Origin: Diplonema papillatum
Lineage: Eukaryota; Euglenozoa; Diplonemea; Diplonemida; Diplonemidae
Direction: 5' to 3'
Length of the DNA: 64,000 nucleotides
NCBI GenBank assembly: GCA_030068145.1
Contig: JAPJBO010000216.1
Coordinates: 90,001-154,000 of the forward strand
Shown here: positions 30,293-40,564 of the stretch, in pieces
Layout of the letters: every line of letters begins with the position of its first letter
How positions within the stretch are numbered: position 1 is the first letter of the stretch
Program-made: the position numbers and the translations under genes
Notes under the pieces: model-generated
The model's database searches: none
Told to the model about the DNA's origin: nothing
What the model saw: only the letters and a program-made list of their open reading frames with translations

Positions 30293-32953
30293 CAGAATTG
30301 GACCAGAATTGAACCAGAATTGGACCAGAATTGGACCAGAATTGGACCAGAATTGGACCAGAATTGGACCAGAATTGGACCAGAATTGGACCAGAATTGG
30401 ACCAGAATTGGACCAGAATTGGACCAGAATTGGACCAGAATTGGACCAGAATTGGACCAGAATTGGACCAGAATTGGACCAGAATTGGACCAGAATTGGA
30501 CCAGAATTGGACCAGAATTGGACCAGAATTGGACCAGAATTGGACCAGAATTGGACCAGAATTGGACCAGAATTGGACCAGAATTGGACCAGAATTGGAC
30601 CAGAATTGGACCAGAATTGGACCAGAATTGGACCAGAATTGGACCAGAATTGGACCAGAATTGGACCAGAATTGGACCAGAATTGGACCAGAATTGGACC
30701 AGAATTGGACCAGAATTGGACCAGAATTGGACCAGAATTGGACCAGAATTGGACCAGAATTGGACCAGAATTGGACCAGAATTGGACCAGAATTGGACCA
30801 GAATTGGACCAGAATTGGACCAGAATTGGACCAGAATTGGACCAGAATTGGACCAGAATTGGACCAGAATTGGACCAGAATTGGACCAGAATTGGACCAG
30901 AATTGGACCAGAATTGGACCAGAATTGGACCAGAATTGGACCAGAATTGGACCAGAATTGGACCAGAATTGGACCAGAATTGGACCAGAATTGGACCAGA
31001 ATTGGACCAGAATTGGACCAGAATTGGACCAGAATTGGACCAGAATTGGACCAGAATTGGACCAGAATTGGACCAGAATTGGACCAGAATTGGACCAGAA
31101 TTGGACCAGAATTGGACCAGAATTGGACCAGAATTGGACCAGAATTGGACCAGAATTGGACCAGAATTGGACCAGAATTGGACCAGAATTGGACCAGAAT
31201 TGGACCAGAATTGGACCAGAATTGGACCAGAATTGGACCAGAATTGGACCAGAATTGGACCAGAATTGGACCAGAATTGGACCAGAATTGGACCAGAATT
31301 GGACCAGAATTGGACCAGAATTGGACCAGAATTGGACCAGAATTGGACCAGAATTGGACCAGAATTGGACCAGAATTGGACCAGAATTGGACCAGAATTG
31401 GACCAGAATTGGACCAGAATTGGACCAGAATTGGACCAGAATTGGACCAGAATTGGACCAGAATTGGACCAGAATTGGACCAGAATTGGACCAGAATTGG
31501 ACCAGAATTGGACCAGAATTGGACCAGAATTGGACCAGAATTGGACCAGAATTGGACCAGAATTGGACCAGAATTGGACCAGAATTGGACCAGAATTGGA
31601 CCAGAATTGGACCAGAATTGGACCAGAATTGGACCAGAATTGGACCAGAATTGGACCAGAATTGGACCAGAATTGGACCAGAATTGGACCAGAATTGGAC
31701 CAGAATTGGACCAGAATTGGACCAGAATTGGACCAGAATTGGACCAGAATTGGACCAGAATTGGACCAGAATTGGACCAGAATTGGACCAGAATTGGACC
31801 AGAATTGGACCAGAATTGGACCAGAATTGGACCAGAATTGGACCAGAATTGGACCAGAATTGGACCAGAATTGGACCAGAATTGGACCAGAATTGGACCA
31901 GAATTGGACCAGAATTGGACCAGAATTGGACCAGAATTGGACCAGAATTGGACCAGAATTGGACCAGAATTGGACCAGAATTGGACCAGAATTGGACCAG
32001 AATTGGACCAGAATTGGACCAGAATTGGACCAGAATTGGACCAGAATTGGACCAGAATTGGACCAGAATTGGACCAGAATTGGACCAGAATTGGACCAGA
32101 ATTGGACCAGAATTGGACCAGAATTGGACCAGAATTGGACCAGAATTGGACCAGAATTGGACCAGAATTGGACCAGAATTGGACCAGAATTGGACCAGAA
32201 TTGGACCAGAATTGGACCAGAATTGGACCAGAATTGGACCAGAATTGGACCAGAATTGGACCAGAATTGGACCAGAATTGGACCAGAATTGGACCAGAAT
32301 TGGACCAGAATTGGACCAGAATTGGACCAGAATTGGACCAGAATTGGACCAGAATTGGACCAGAATTGGACCAGAATTGGACCAGAATTGGACCAGAATT
32401 GGACCAGAATTGGACCAGAATTGGACCAGAATTGGACCAGAATTGGACCAGAATTGGACCAGAATTGGACCAGAATTGGACCAGAATTGGACCAGAATTG
32501 GACCAGAATTGGACCAGAATTGGACCAGAATTGGACCAGAATTGGACCAGAATTGGACCAGAATTGGACCAGAATTGGACCAGAATTGGACCAGAATTGG
32601 ACCAGAATTGGACCAGAATTGGACCAGAATTGGACCAGAATTGGACCAGAATTGGACCAGAATTGGACCAGAATTGGACCAGAATTGGACCAGAATTGGA
32701 CCAGAATTGGACCAGAATTGGACCAGAATTGGACCAGAATTGGACCAGAATTGGACCAGAATTGGACCAGAATTGGACCAGAATTGGACCAGAATTGGAC
32801 CAGAATTGGACCAGAATTGGACCAGAATTGGACCAGAATTGGACCAGAATTGGACCAGAATTGGACCAGAACTGGACCAGAATTGGACCAGAATTGGACC
32901 AGAATTGGACCAGAATTGGACCAGAATTGGACCAGAATTGGACCAGAATTGGA
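30293..32953. repeat. Giant 11-bp satellite (GAATTGGACCA)n, about 240 copies
   Basis: A nearly perfect head-to-tail array of 2.66 kb. I noticed only single changes near each end (gaattgaacca near 30307; gaactggacca near 32870; gaattggatcg at 32945). Because 11 is not a multiple of 3, all three frames of a strand encode the same 11-residue repeat, and neither strand contains a stop in any frame. The long reading frames (about 900-1030 codons) are by-products. It lies in intron 2 of the ankyrin gene. Confidence 0.98.
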
Positions 32954-33224
32954 TCGGAATTGGGCCCCATGGATGGCCAGAAAATGCCAAGGGAAATGTT
33001 CTAAGCCCCGAACAAAATTCTCAGGAAACAGGCTGGGCACGTTGATTTCCTGCCAGCCGAAGGCTGGCTGGCCAGCTGCTGGGGCTGGACGGACGGATGA
33101 TCCGTCCCTGCTTTTCATTGCCGGTTGGGTATTCTCATCAACGCCAAATCACGTGGCGATAGACGGCACAAGTTGCAACTGGCGGCCTCCTAGACTAAAT
33201 CCTGAGTGTGCAAAGCACGTGTAT

Positions 33225-33500
33225 TGAAAATACTCGACGTAGCTGCTTCGACTTCGAATGGAAGTAAGTATAGAGGTAGAGGGGCAAAATACAATACTGC
33301 AAACACAATCTGATTTGTTCTTCGCTTACACACAGGACTTTGACCTGTTGTGTTTGCGGGATCGTGTAGGGGTAGACCAGCATGACCTCACGTCCGTTCA
33401 ACACGTGGTTCGGGAGGTACAGCACTTGGGATCCCTTCTGTTCTTTGTCAAGCAGCATCGTCGAGCATTTCCTTTCAAGCTGGCGCTTATGTAAAAAAAA
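33225..33500. repeat. Dispersed repeat family B, copy 1
   Basis: About 275 bp, repeated in inverted orientation at 60593-60890. Shared blocks include catgacctcacgtccg(t/c)tcaac, ttgggatcccttctgttctt and atttcctttcaagctggcgc. This copy lies in intron 2 of the ankyrin gene. Confidence 0.8.
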
Positions 33501-33517
33501 ATGGAAGGAACCGGTAC

Positions 33518-33628
33518 CTTGGCAGCCTGTGGTCGATCGAAGTAAACGGCCCAGTGCAGGGGTGTGTCGCCTTCTCCGTCAAGTTGGTCCTTCGTTTCCT
33601 CGTTCAGAAGAGCCTTCAGGACAGCGAT
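33518..33628 (-). CDS. Ankyrin-repeat protein, exon 2
   Basis: A 111-bp exon in phase 0, bounded by a TCCAG acceptor (complement of 33629-33633) and a GTACCG donor (complement of 33512-33517). It encodes AVLKALLNEETKDQLDGEGD then TPLHWAVYFDRPQAAK, containing the hallmark TPLHWA of an ankyrin repeat. It is exactly 37 codons, so it could be skipped without a frame change. Confidence 0.8.
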
Positions 33629-34185
33629 CTGGAAAAAGGTAGTGTGTAGAACCAATACAGCCAGGAACCGAACACGACCCACTTGTGTATAAATTGGTCA
33701 GCTTCGGAGATCTTTTTTAACTTTCCCCCTCGGCACCTGCTTGCTTTGCTTGCATTCACCGGATTTGCCTACGAAGACAAGCGGATGATAGGCAAATCAA
33801 AAAGCAACAGTTGTGTGTGTGTGTGCGTGTGCGAAGGACCTGTTTTGTATCTTTACATGGCAGGTTCCAACGCTGCCTACTTTATTAGAGTGTCCGTTCA
33901 CTCAGTGATCCGGGGGTTTAAAGTCTTCGGGTGGCCATTGTCGTAAAGGTTCCTTTAAGGTATCGGATGCTGGCGTGCGTATCGTATCTGCAGTAGCGGC
34001 AGTACGTGTGCTTGTGCGTGTGCCTTTGTTGCCTATTGCCGACGATTCGACTTATTTTGGAGCGCGCTCTCATCTCCTGTGGGTCTTGTCATGTCCGGGG
34101 TTCTTGCGACCGACACCGAGTTCACGCTTCTTTTTTATACTGTGTGCACATGTCCACGACGTCGTATGTTGTTCCAAGAAGGGAA

Positions 34186-34250
34186 TGTGAAAACGGGGGT
34201 TTGCCTAGAGGCTTTTCGTGTTCTTCTGCAGATAGTGTCTAACCGTGGTG
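34186..34250 (+). repeat. Dispersed element family C, copy 1 (in ankyrin intron 1)
   Basis: tgtgaaaacgggggtttgcc, then ggcttttcgtgttcttctgc. Other copies: 45369-45463, 45838-45933, 48573-48771, 49244-49316, and a diverged one at 46436-46490. Confidence 0.75.
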
Positions 34251-34283
34251 CCAAGTGCGCAAAATGGGGGGAAAGACGCGCAC

Positions 34284-35078
34284 CGATTTGTCGGACTCCT
34301 GCAGCGCCATGACGTTGTGGATCGGCAGGCGTTTCGCGCTGTCCGGCGTCGTGGTCGACGCCTTGCGCTTGAGGAGGATCAGGGCGCAGGCGGGCTTTCC
34401 GTTTATGAGGGCGAGCGTCAGCGGCGTGTCGCCGTGCTCGTCGTCGGGCTCGTTGACCGCCTCCGGGCACCGGTCGATGATCGCGTTGAGGACCTGCTGT
34501 CCCTCGGCTGACTCGAACGACTCGACGTCATCCTCCTCCGACACGTGCGACATGGCGGCCGGCACTTCTCCGCCCAGCACAGGGCAGTTGAGCGACAGCA
34601 GCAGCGCCGCGGCGCGAACCCTGCTGGCGTGTGCTGCCAGCATCAACGCATGCGGCGCCTCTTCGAGGATGCCTTCCGTGGCGAGGTGCCGAATGACAGC
34701 GAGGCCGCGGGTGGTGTGGAACTCCGGTGCGACGATCGCATGGTGGAGAGGCCCGTCACCCTCGGAGTCGAGGATGTTTGGGTCCGCACCCCGCATGAGG
34801 CACTCTATGCAGGCTTCGAGGTCTTGGACCACCGCGACTGAGTTCATCAACCGGATGCTCAGCTCCAAATCGCGGACGCCGAGCGATTCGATTTTCCTGG
34901 GTCGCCGCTCGGGTCTCTGGACCGGCGGAAATTCGGGTATCAGCTCGTCCTTCAGCCGGAGGGCCGCCAGCTTCCGCCCCGCCTTCCCCGGCTTCACCGG
35001 CTTGTCGCCGACGGCCGTCCGCTGCTGCTTCTTCCCGACCGACGCCTTCGCATCTTCCTTCGTGCCGCAGCCTCCCAT
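34284..35078 (-). CDS. Ankyrin-repeat protein, exon 1 (N-myristoylation signal)
   Basis: The chosen start (complement of 35076-35078) gives MGGCGTKEDAK, a good signal for N-myristoylation plus palmitoylation, so the protein probably sits on the inner face of a membrane. An upstream in-frame ATG at 35147 would add 23 residues and hide it. Residues about 75-265 contain ankyrin repeats: CLMRGADPNILDSEGDGPLHHA, an imperfect one around APHALMLAAHASRVRAAALLL, EPDDEHGDTPLTLALINGKP, and RLPIHNVMAL. The exon ends with a Ser codon and a GTGCGC donor, phase 0. With exons 2 and 3 the protein is 343 residues. Ankyrin repeats bind other proteins; the partner is unknown. A shared 65-bp element lies 530 bp upstream. 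Confidence 0.85.
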
Positions 35079-35608
35079 CGCGACCCACTCGGAAGTGGCG
35101 AGTTGCCGTGCGCTCCCGCGGTCTTCGTGTGTTTCGTGCTTGACCAAACAGGTCCACCTCCACTCCGCACGCCAAGGCCGCCCTTCGATATATAAGTTCG
35201 TCCAGAACTTCTCTCCTTTCGCTCGCGAAGTTCTCGATCACTCACACCAGCTCCGACCGCGCCCAGAAGCGAAACGCCGGGGCGGAAGAAAACGAGGGAA
35301 TTGGATATCTTCTCTCTTATGTGCGCGACAACGCGTGCGCACTTCTTTTTTAAGGGGGAGTTGTGGTGGTGGTGTCGTAAAAGAGCGCGGCTTTTTCTCT
35401 CTTCTTGTTCTTCTGTGTTCTCCGACAATCCCGTACGGGCGTGTCTCGCAAAGTTGGTGCGCTCGAACAACTGTGTTGGAAGCGTTAGGCGATTCCACCC
35501 TTTCTCCCACCGCTGGTCCAAGCGTTCCTTCTATATTTTCCCCCGGCCGGAGAGGCTCCGGGGTGCGCTGGTTGGGGTGGGGAGAAGTGTGATGATGGCA
35601 CCCCCTTT

Positions 35609-35675
35609 TCTAGCGTTATTTGTGGATTAGAAGGTCGGTATTTTAAAGTCTCCGGTTGACCGTAGAGCTTGAGTA
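35609..35675 (-). promoter_or_regulatory. Shared upstream element U, ankyrin gene
   Basis: Read on the minus strand it contains GGTCAACCGGAGACTTTAAA, then ACCGACCTTCTAA and AACGCTAGAA. The same order occurs upstream of the myosin exon 1 (47654-47722) and the cyclase-like gene (58778-58848), always on the coding strand. It could be promoter or 5'-leader sequence, or a dispersed repeat. Confidence 0.45.
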
Positions 35676-35774
35676 TGGCGGGGGGTTGAGAAAAGTGAGA
35701 GGGTGCAGCTCGTTTCGGGTGTTGTGTCACTCCGTTGTGAAACCTTGTGAATTTTCTTCTTTTTTTTTTTGGTG

Positions 35775-35870
35775 TAATGCCCTTATATCCCGGTCAAAAC
35801 AAATTTGTGCCCTTATATCCCGGTTCGGGATATAAGGGCACCAAATTTGTTTTGAACCGGGTTTTTAGGG
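35775..35870. repeat. Inverted repeat around CCCTTATATCCCGGTT
   Basis: gcccttatatcccggtcaaaacaaatttg is mirrored by caaatttgttttgaaccggg and variants. The same module occurs five or six times in alternating orientation at 37540-37705. Confidence 0.9.
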
Positions 35871-35889
35871 CAGGTTCAAAATTAGGGTC

Positions 35890-36300
35890 TGAAATTTTGG
35901 GTCCAAAATTTGGGTCCAAAATTTGGGTCCAAAATTTGGGTCCAAAATTTGGGTCCAAAATTTGGGTCCAGAATTTGGGTCCAAAATTTGGGTCCAAAAC
36001 TTGGGTTCAAAATTTGGGTCCAAAATTTGGGTCCAAAATTTGTGTCCAGAATATGGGTCCAGAATTTGGGTCCAAAATTTGGGTCCAAATATTGGGTCCA
36101 AATATTGGGTCCAAATATTGGGTCCAAATATTGGGTCCAAATATTGGGTCCAAATATTGGGTCCAAATATTGGGTCCAAATATTGGGTCCAAAAAATATA
36201 GGGTCCAAATACAGGGTCCAAATATAGGGTCCAAAATTTGGGTCTAAAATTTGGGTCAAAATGTGGGTCCCAAATTTGGGTCCAGAATTTGGGTCCCAAA
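35890..36300. repeat. 13-bp satellite (GGGTCCAAAATTT)n, about 30 copies
   Basis: Units of gggtccaaaattt change midway (near 36085) to gggtccaaatatt and later back. As with the 11-mer, unit length is not a multiple of three, so all frames stay open. The following 36305-36400 has palindromic ggttcggttttgg-type repeats. Confidence 0.95.
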
Positions 36301-36404
36301 TTCTGGAAGGGTTCGGTTCGGTTTTGGGGTCAGTTTTGAAACCGAACCCGAAACCGAACCCAAAACCGAACCTTCCAAACTCGGAACCGAACCCAGGACG
36401 GTAG

Positions 36405-37345
36405 GCTAACAACAAGGTGGCAGCTCTCCTCAGTACATCACGCAAGAATGGCTTATTCCTTCCTGAAGTGTCTTTGAACTGTCTTTGTGCCCACAGGGCA
36501 CAGAAGGCACGCGGTGGCTATCGGGAAACTGCGTCGCGCACTCAGACAGAATTGACAGCATGTACTTGGAACCCTTTCTCACGGTCAGTAATCTGGACAA
36601 CCATTACGCTGGACGAATATCAGGAATCGACGAATATCTTCGGGCTGTTTCAAAATTCTTCTCGAAAATACAGGGTCAAAAGGGCCTTCCCCCCCCCAAA
36701 AAAAAGACTCCAGATACGCAAACTCTTTCGAACGCTGCACACGGGTATCCTTCAAGTGACCTCTAACTATCTGTTGCATACGCGTATCCGGATCTGAAAG
36801 CTGAAGACTTTGTAACACTTTACCGCGACCGAAGTCGCGAACCGGGTTCAGCTTGCACTGCAAAAGCAGCATAATTGTGTCTTGCGCACGAGCGCGGAAA
36901 TCCGCCACCCACCATTCGGTTAGATATTGCAAGAACACAATTGCGAAGCTTACTACAAACGGATAGTGTTACAAAGGCGAACGAATCATGCGAGAACCTA
37001 TGGAGGGGCCCCTCGACAGCTTTCAGAACACGGCATAGTAAGTCAAGAGACGGATAAGCGTGCGCACATTCTACTCCCGTTTGATCTGCATTTTCCACCT
37101 TTCCCCCTTTCTTTGATCTGCTGGGTGTATTTGCGGGACTACTGCAAACGTATCGAATGAAAGCTAGAAAGTACAAACTAAGACCAGTTCCAGTTTGCTC
37201 TGGGGGCAGGTTTGCTGTCACCTGGGGGGTTTTCTAAAGCCAGGTACCCCGGCTTAAGTTCGGCTGCATCAGTGTTGGCTTTCGACATACTTCTGTGTGG
37301 GTTGTGGACCGCCCAAGACTGTCCAAAAACCCGACCAAATTTTGA
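36405..37345. other. Gap without a recognised gene
   Basis: No domain, splice pattern or clear repeat was seen. Confidence 0.4.
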
Positions 37346-37349
37346 CCCA

Positions 37350-37525
37350 ATGAACTTTTTTCGGACTTTTTTCGAACTTTTTTTGAACTTTTTTCGAACT
37401 TTTTTCGAACTTTTTTCGAACTTTTTTCGAACTTTTTTCGAACTTTTTTCGAACTTTTTTCGAACTTTTTTCGAACTTTTTTCGAATTTTTTTCGAATTT
37501 TTTTCGATTTTCTTTTCGAATTTTT
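37350..37525. repeat. 11-bp satellite (CGAACTTTTTT)n
   Basis: About 15 units of cgaacttttttcgaactttt, with T-rich variants at the right end, lying directly beside the CCCTTATATCCCGG inverted repeats. Confidence 0.95.
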
Positions 37526-37539
37526 TGGCCCCAGTATCT

Positions 37540-37705
37540 TGGGTCCAAAACAAATTTGGTGCCCTTATATCCCGGTTCAAAACAAATTTGGTGCCCTTAT
37601 ATCCCGGTTCGGGATATAAGGGCACATATTTGTTTTGAACCGAAATATAAGGGCACCAAATTTGTTTTGAACCGGGATATAAGGGCACATATTTGTTAGG
37701 GGCGG
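37540..37705. repeat. Alternating CCCTTATATCCCGG modules
   Basis: Five to six copies of ggtgcccttatatcccggtt joined to caaaacaaattt, in both orientations, so the segment can fold on itself. Same module as 35775-35870. Confidence 0.9.
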
Positions 37706-37809
37706 GATATAAGGGAAATTTACCTCTTTTTTTTCTGACTTATCCCTTATTCGTTCTTTATTCGCCACGCCACGTTGGTGCTTTTTTCTTTTTTCCCCCG
37801 GCTAGTTCG

Positions 37810-37910
37810 TTCTCGGTTTTTACTTCCCCCGACGACAGCAAAGTGTTAGACTAGCCCACCCGAAGGCAGCTGACTTCTTTAGGCAGGTTCTTTTTTTTTT
37901 TTTTTTTTTG
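37810..37910. repeat. Dispersed repeat CCCGACGACA...GACTAGCC
   Basis: cccccgacgacagcaaagtg, gactagcccacccgaagg and ttctttaggcaggtt are shared with 55215-55290 and 58655-58705. Confidence 0.7.
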
Positions 37911-37952
37911 TTCCTTCTGCTTTTTCAGGGATTTATATGGAAATCTGGGACC

Positions 37953-38120
37953 TGCACGGTGGGGTCCAGCCCCAGAGGCTGGAGTTGAAGCTGGAGCCAA
38001 AAAAGCGGGTGAAAACGCACCCGCTTTTCGGGTGCGTTTTGGTTGTAGCTCACCCGCTCGGGTGTGACTCGGGCACACCCTCTTTAACTTCAGCTTCTGA
38101 AGGCTGGACCTCACCGTGCG
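37953..38120. mobile_element. MITE-like foldback element family M1, copy 2
   Basis: Ends gcacggtggggtccagcccc / ggctggacctcaccgtgc are inverted repeats, and the centre gcacccgcttttcgggtgcg is a palindrome. Same plan as 23236-23396. Confidence 0.85.
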
Positions 38121-39325
38121 TGTATTCCTTCACATGCGCGAGGGGGTGGGAGGGGGTGGTTGATTGAATTTTACTTGCAGGCCAGGGAGCTGCGCTGGTT
38201 GCCTCCCGGGTGGTCTTCACCCCAGATGCCAGTACGGCTGATAACTTGCCGCAGTTTTTGGTGCGAGCTGAGCAGAGCTCTAGTATCAAGTAGAGACTCC
38301 ACCTGGAAGATGTCCCGGTATGGGTGGGGTTTGGGCGGTTTTAGCGGAAAAATCGAAGCGGGACGAGTAGGTGGTGTGCGCGTGTCTTTCGCGTTGCATA
38401 TCCAGGCATAGTTCACCATCTTTCGGGTCCCAACAAGCGTACGAGTGTACTTAACCTCAAATCCCTTTCCCAGTAAATCAGGATCGGGCCTGCCTGACGC
38501 AGACCATCTCTCCAGATTATCTGCATTCTAACTTCTAACTTTCAGTGCCTGCCAAGTCGGGCTCGATTCGGCTCGCGCGGCAGCAGCTGCTTTTCGGAGA
38601 AGGAATGCGTCCAAAAAGGAAGAGCAAACGCAAAGGAATGCGTACTTTTGGTTTATTACTTTGCTTGTAAGGCCTCCGCGGTGTGGAGACGGGCGGCACA
38701 TGCGGCACCGGTCCCGACGTAAATCGAACAGGCACAGAATCGAGGCGTAGACAACAAAGGCAAGGAGAGGCGGCGGTTGTACAATACAATACATGGGTGC
38801 GTGGGGTTGGCAAGGCGTCCCCCCTCACGGGCAAATTATTTTGTTTGTGCGCACTAGCGGAACTCACCTGCTTTGGTAAGTTTCATGTAGTACGCTGCCA
38901 AATACCAATTATTAGTACCAGCAATGCATTGTTAACACACAAACGCATGCATGTTGCGAACAAAGGAAGAAAAGGAAGTGGTGCAGGTGGCTCCATTTCC
39001 GCTTGGGTTGCTTCCTCATTCATGGGGCGAGCCTTTCGCTCGTTCTCCTCGCGTTAGAGACATCCTATAAATGCTGTGTGTTCTTAACGCGGGAAGAGTA
39101 TCGGTGTGTGTGTGTTGTTGACATACTTACCAAACACGGTAGGCCCCCCCCAGCAACTGTAAGTGTGGGCGCGTGCGCCTTTGCCGTATTTTTAGGACTA
39201 CCAATCTTGCGGGTTGCCCTCCAATGCCTTGTACGGGCTAAAAGACGTAGGCAGCGTTGTTTTGGTGGATGAGAATTTCTAACCTGAAAATGACACAAGG
39301 TAACTACAATTGGCAAAACGATCAA
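38121..39325. other. Gap without a recognised gene
   Basis: Open stretches on either strand have no recognised domain. No tandem structure. Confidence 0.4.
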
Positions 39326-39329
39326 CTCG

Positions 39330-39810
39330 GCGCATGGCATCGAGTAAGTCGCGGTACTCGGTTTCCTTGCTCTCGGCGATCGGAATCCATACGGCGAAGA
39401 GGAAGACCGTCGAAGCGCAGCAGAAGAAGCCGAGCGGGCAGACGACTCCACAAAAGACAACACGACCATCGCCCAAGCGCCGTGAAGAAGTAACTGACCG
39501 AGGCGCAACCGATGACCCTGGACGAGGAGAAGCGGGGCACCAAGCGCCGACGATCAAAGACAAGCTGAAGAGGCGAAAGCATGACACATCGCGTGCGAAG
39601 AGGAAGACCCGTCGAAGCGCAGCAGAAGAAGCCGAGCGGGCAGACGACTCCACAGAAGACAACACGACCATCGCCCAAGCGCCGTGAAGAAGTAACTGAC
39701 CGAGGCGCAACCGATGACCCTGGACGAGGAGAAGCGGGGCACCAAGCGCCGACGAAGCTGAAGAGGCGAAAGCATGACACATCGCGTGCGAAGAGATAAC
39801 CGCGACGCCG
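39330..39810. repeat. About 200-bp tandem repeat seeded by myosin exon 4
   Basis: The left end (gcggtactcggtttccttgc) matches exon 4 near 40936. It is followed by two units of about 200 bp that start gaggaagacc(c)gtcgaagcgc and end agcatgacacatcgcgtgcg. The units themselves are not exon-derived as far as I can see. Confidence 0.75.
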
Positions 39811-39854
39811 GCGATGCAGATTATCGCCACCGATTTCTTTGCATTTCTAACCCA

Positions 39855-40325
39855 ACCGACAGGCGTAGGTCGTGGCATAGCTGCCGGGCGACTCCTCTCG
39901 GCGCGTTTTTGGGTATCTAACAAACATGACTTGCCAAGAACAATCACGCCGCGTGCACCGAGTACGGAGACGGCGGGTGCTTTTCCGCGGGGGTCTCGTC
40001 GGGCGACGCTTCGTACTCTTCTTCGAGCACCGCGGCGGGCGGCGGGGCGCCGAGGGCCACAATGTTGCGGGCCGTCTGCTGCGTTTTTTCCCTCAGCCGG
40101 CCCAGCAGCCCGTAGTGCCGCCGGGCGACTTCTTCCGCCCACGCGTCTGCCAGTGCACGTCGTCGGCGTACTCTCCGAGCAGCCTCCCTCGTTTTTCCGC
40201 GAACTTCCGCTGCACCGCAACCCTCTCCCCCCCGAACGGGCTCAGCATCGCCCGCCGCTCGGCCAACTCCTCGAGTTGCACGCGGCTTGCGATTCAAACC
40301 CAGAAGATAGATGCGATGCACGTTC
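39855..40325 (-). pseudogene. Partial copies of myosin exon 4 (downstream)
   Basis: 39942-40290 copies the last part of exon 4 (40565-40910), including the terminal stop after PPSPYSVHAA (parent PPSPYLVRAA). 39855-39900 copies the piece around 40970-41010. The copy is truncated and its frame broken near 40145, so it is not a gene. Confidence 0.8.
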
Positions 40326-40434
40326 TCGGACCCCGGATTTCAAAAAAACAGCATCAATCGAGTAAGTGATCGTTACGCCGCCAAATTCTCATTCAAACCG
40401 GATCGATAACGGTCAGCAAGCCAATCAAAGCAAG

Positions 40435-40562
40435 TCCCGTAGGTACTCCGTTGCCTTGCTCTCGGCGACCGACAAGCGCAGGTCGTGGCGCAGCTGCCGC
40501 GTAGCGTCTCGGCGCGTTTTTTTTTTTTTTTTGTGTGTCCTCAACAACCGAAATTCGAAAGC
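40435..40562 (-). pseudogene. Short copy of an inner part of myosin exon 4
   Basis: ccttgctctcggcgaccgac and cgcaggtcgtggcgcagctgc match exon 4 at 40948-41000. The copy abuts a T-run and then the real end of exon 4. Confidence 0.8.
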
Positions 40563-40564
40563 AA

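Noticed and set aside
30123-33227. Reading frames of about 900-1030 codons on both strands (repeat proteins DQNWTRIGPEL / GPILVQFWSNS)
   Set aside because: Produced by a stop-free 11-bp array; all six frames are open equally, and the flanks carry no start context or domain.
35747-36445. Gly/Ser/Val/Gln repeat proteins at 35.75-36.45 kb
   Set aside because: Translations of the 13-bp array; no start, end or domain independent of the repeat.
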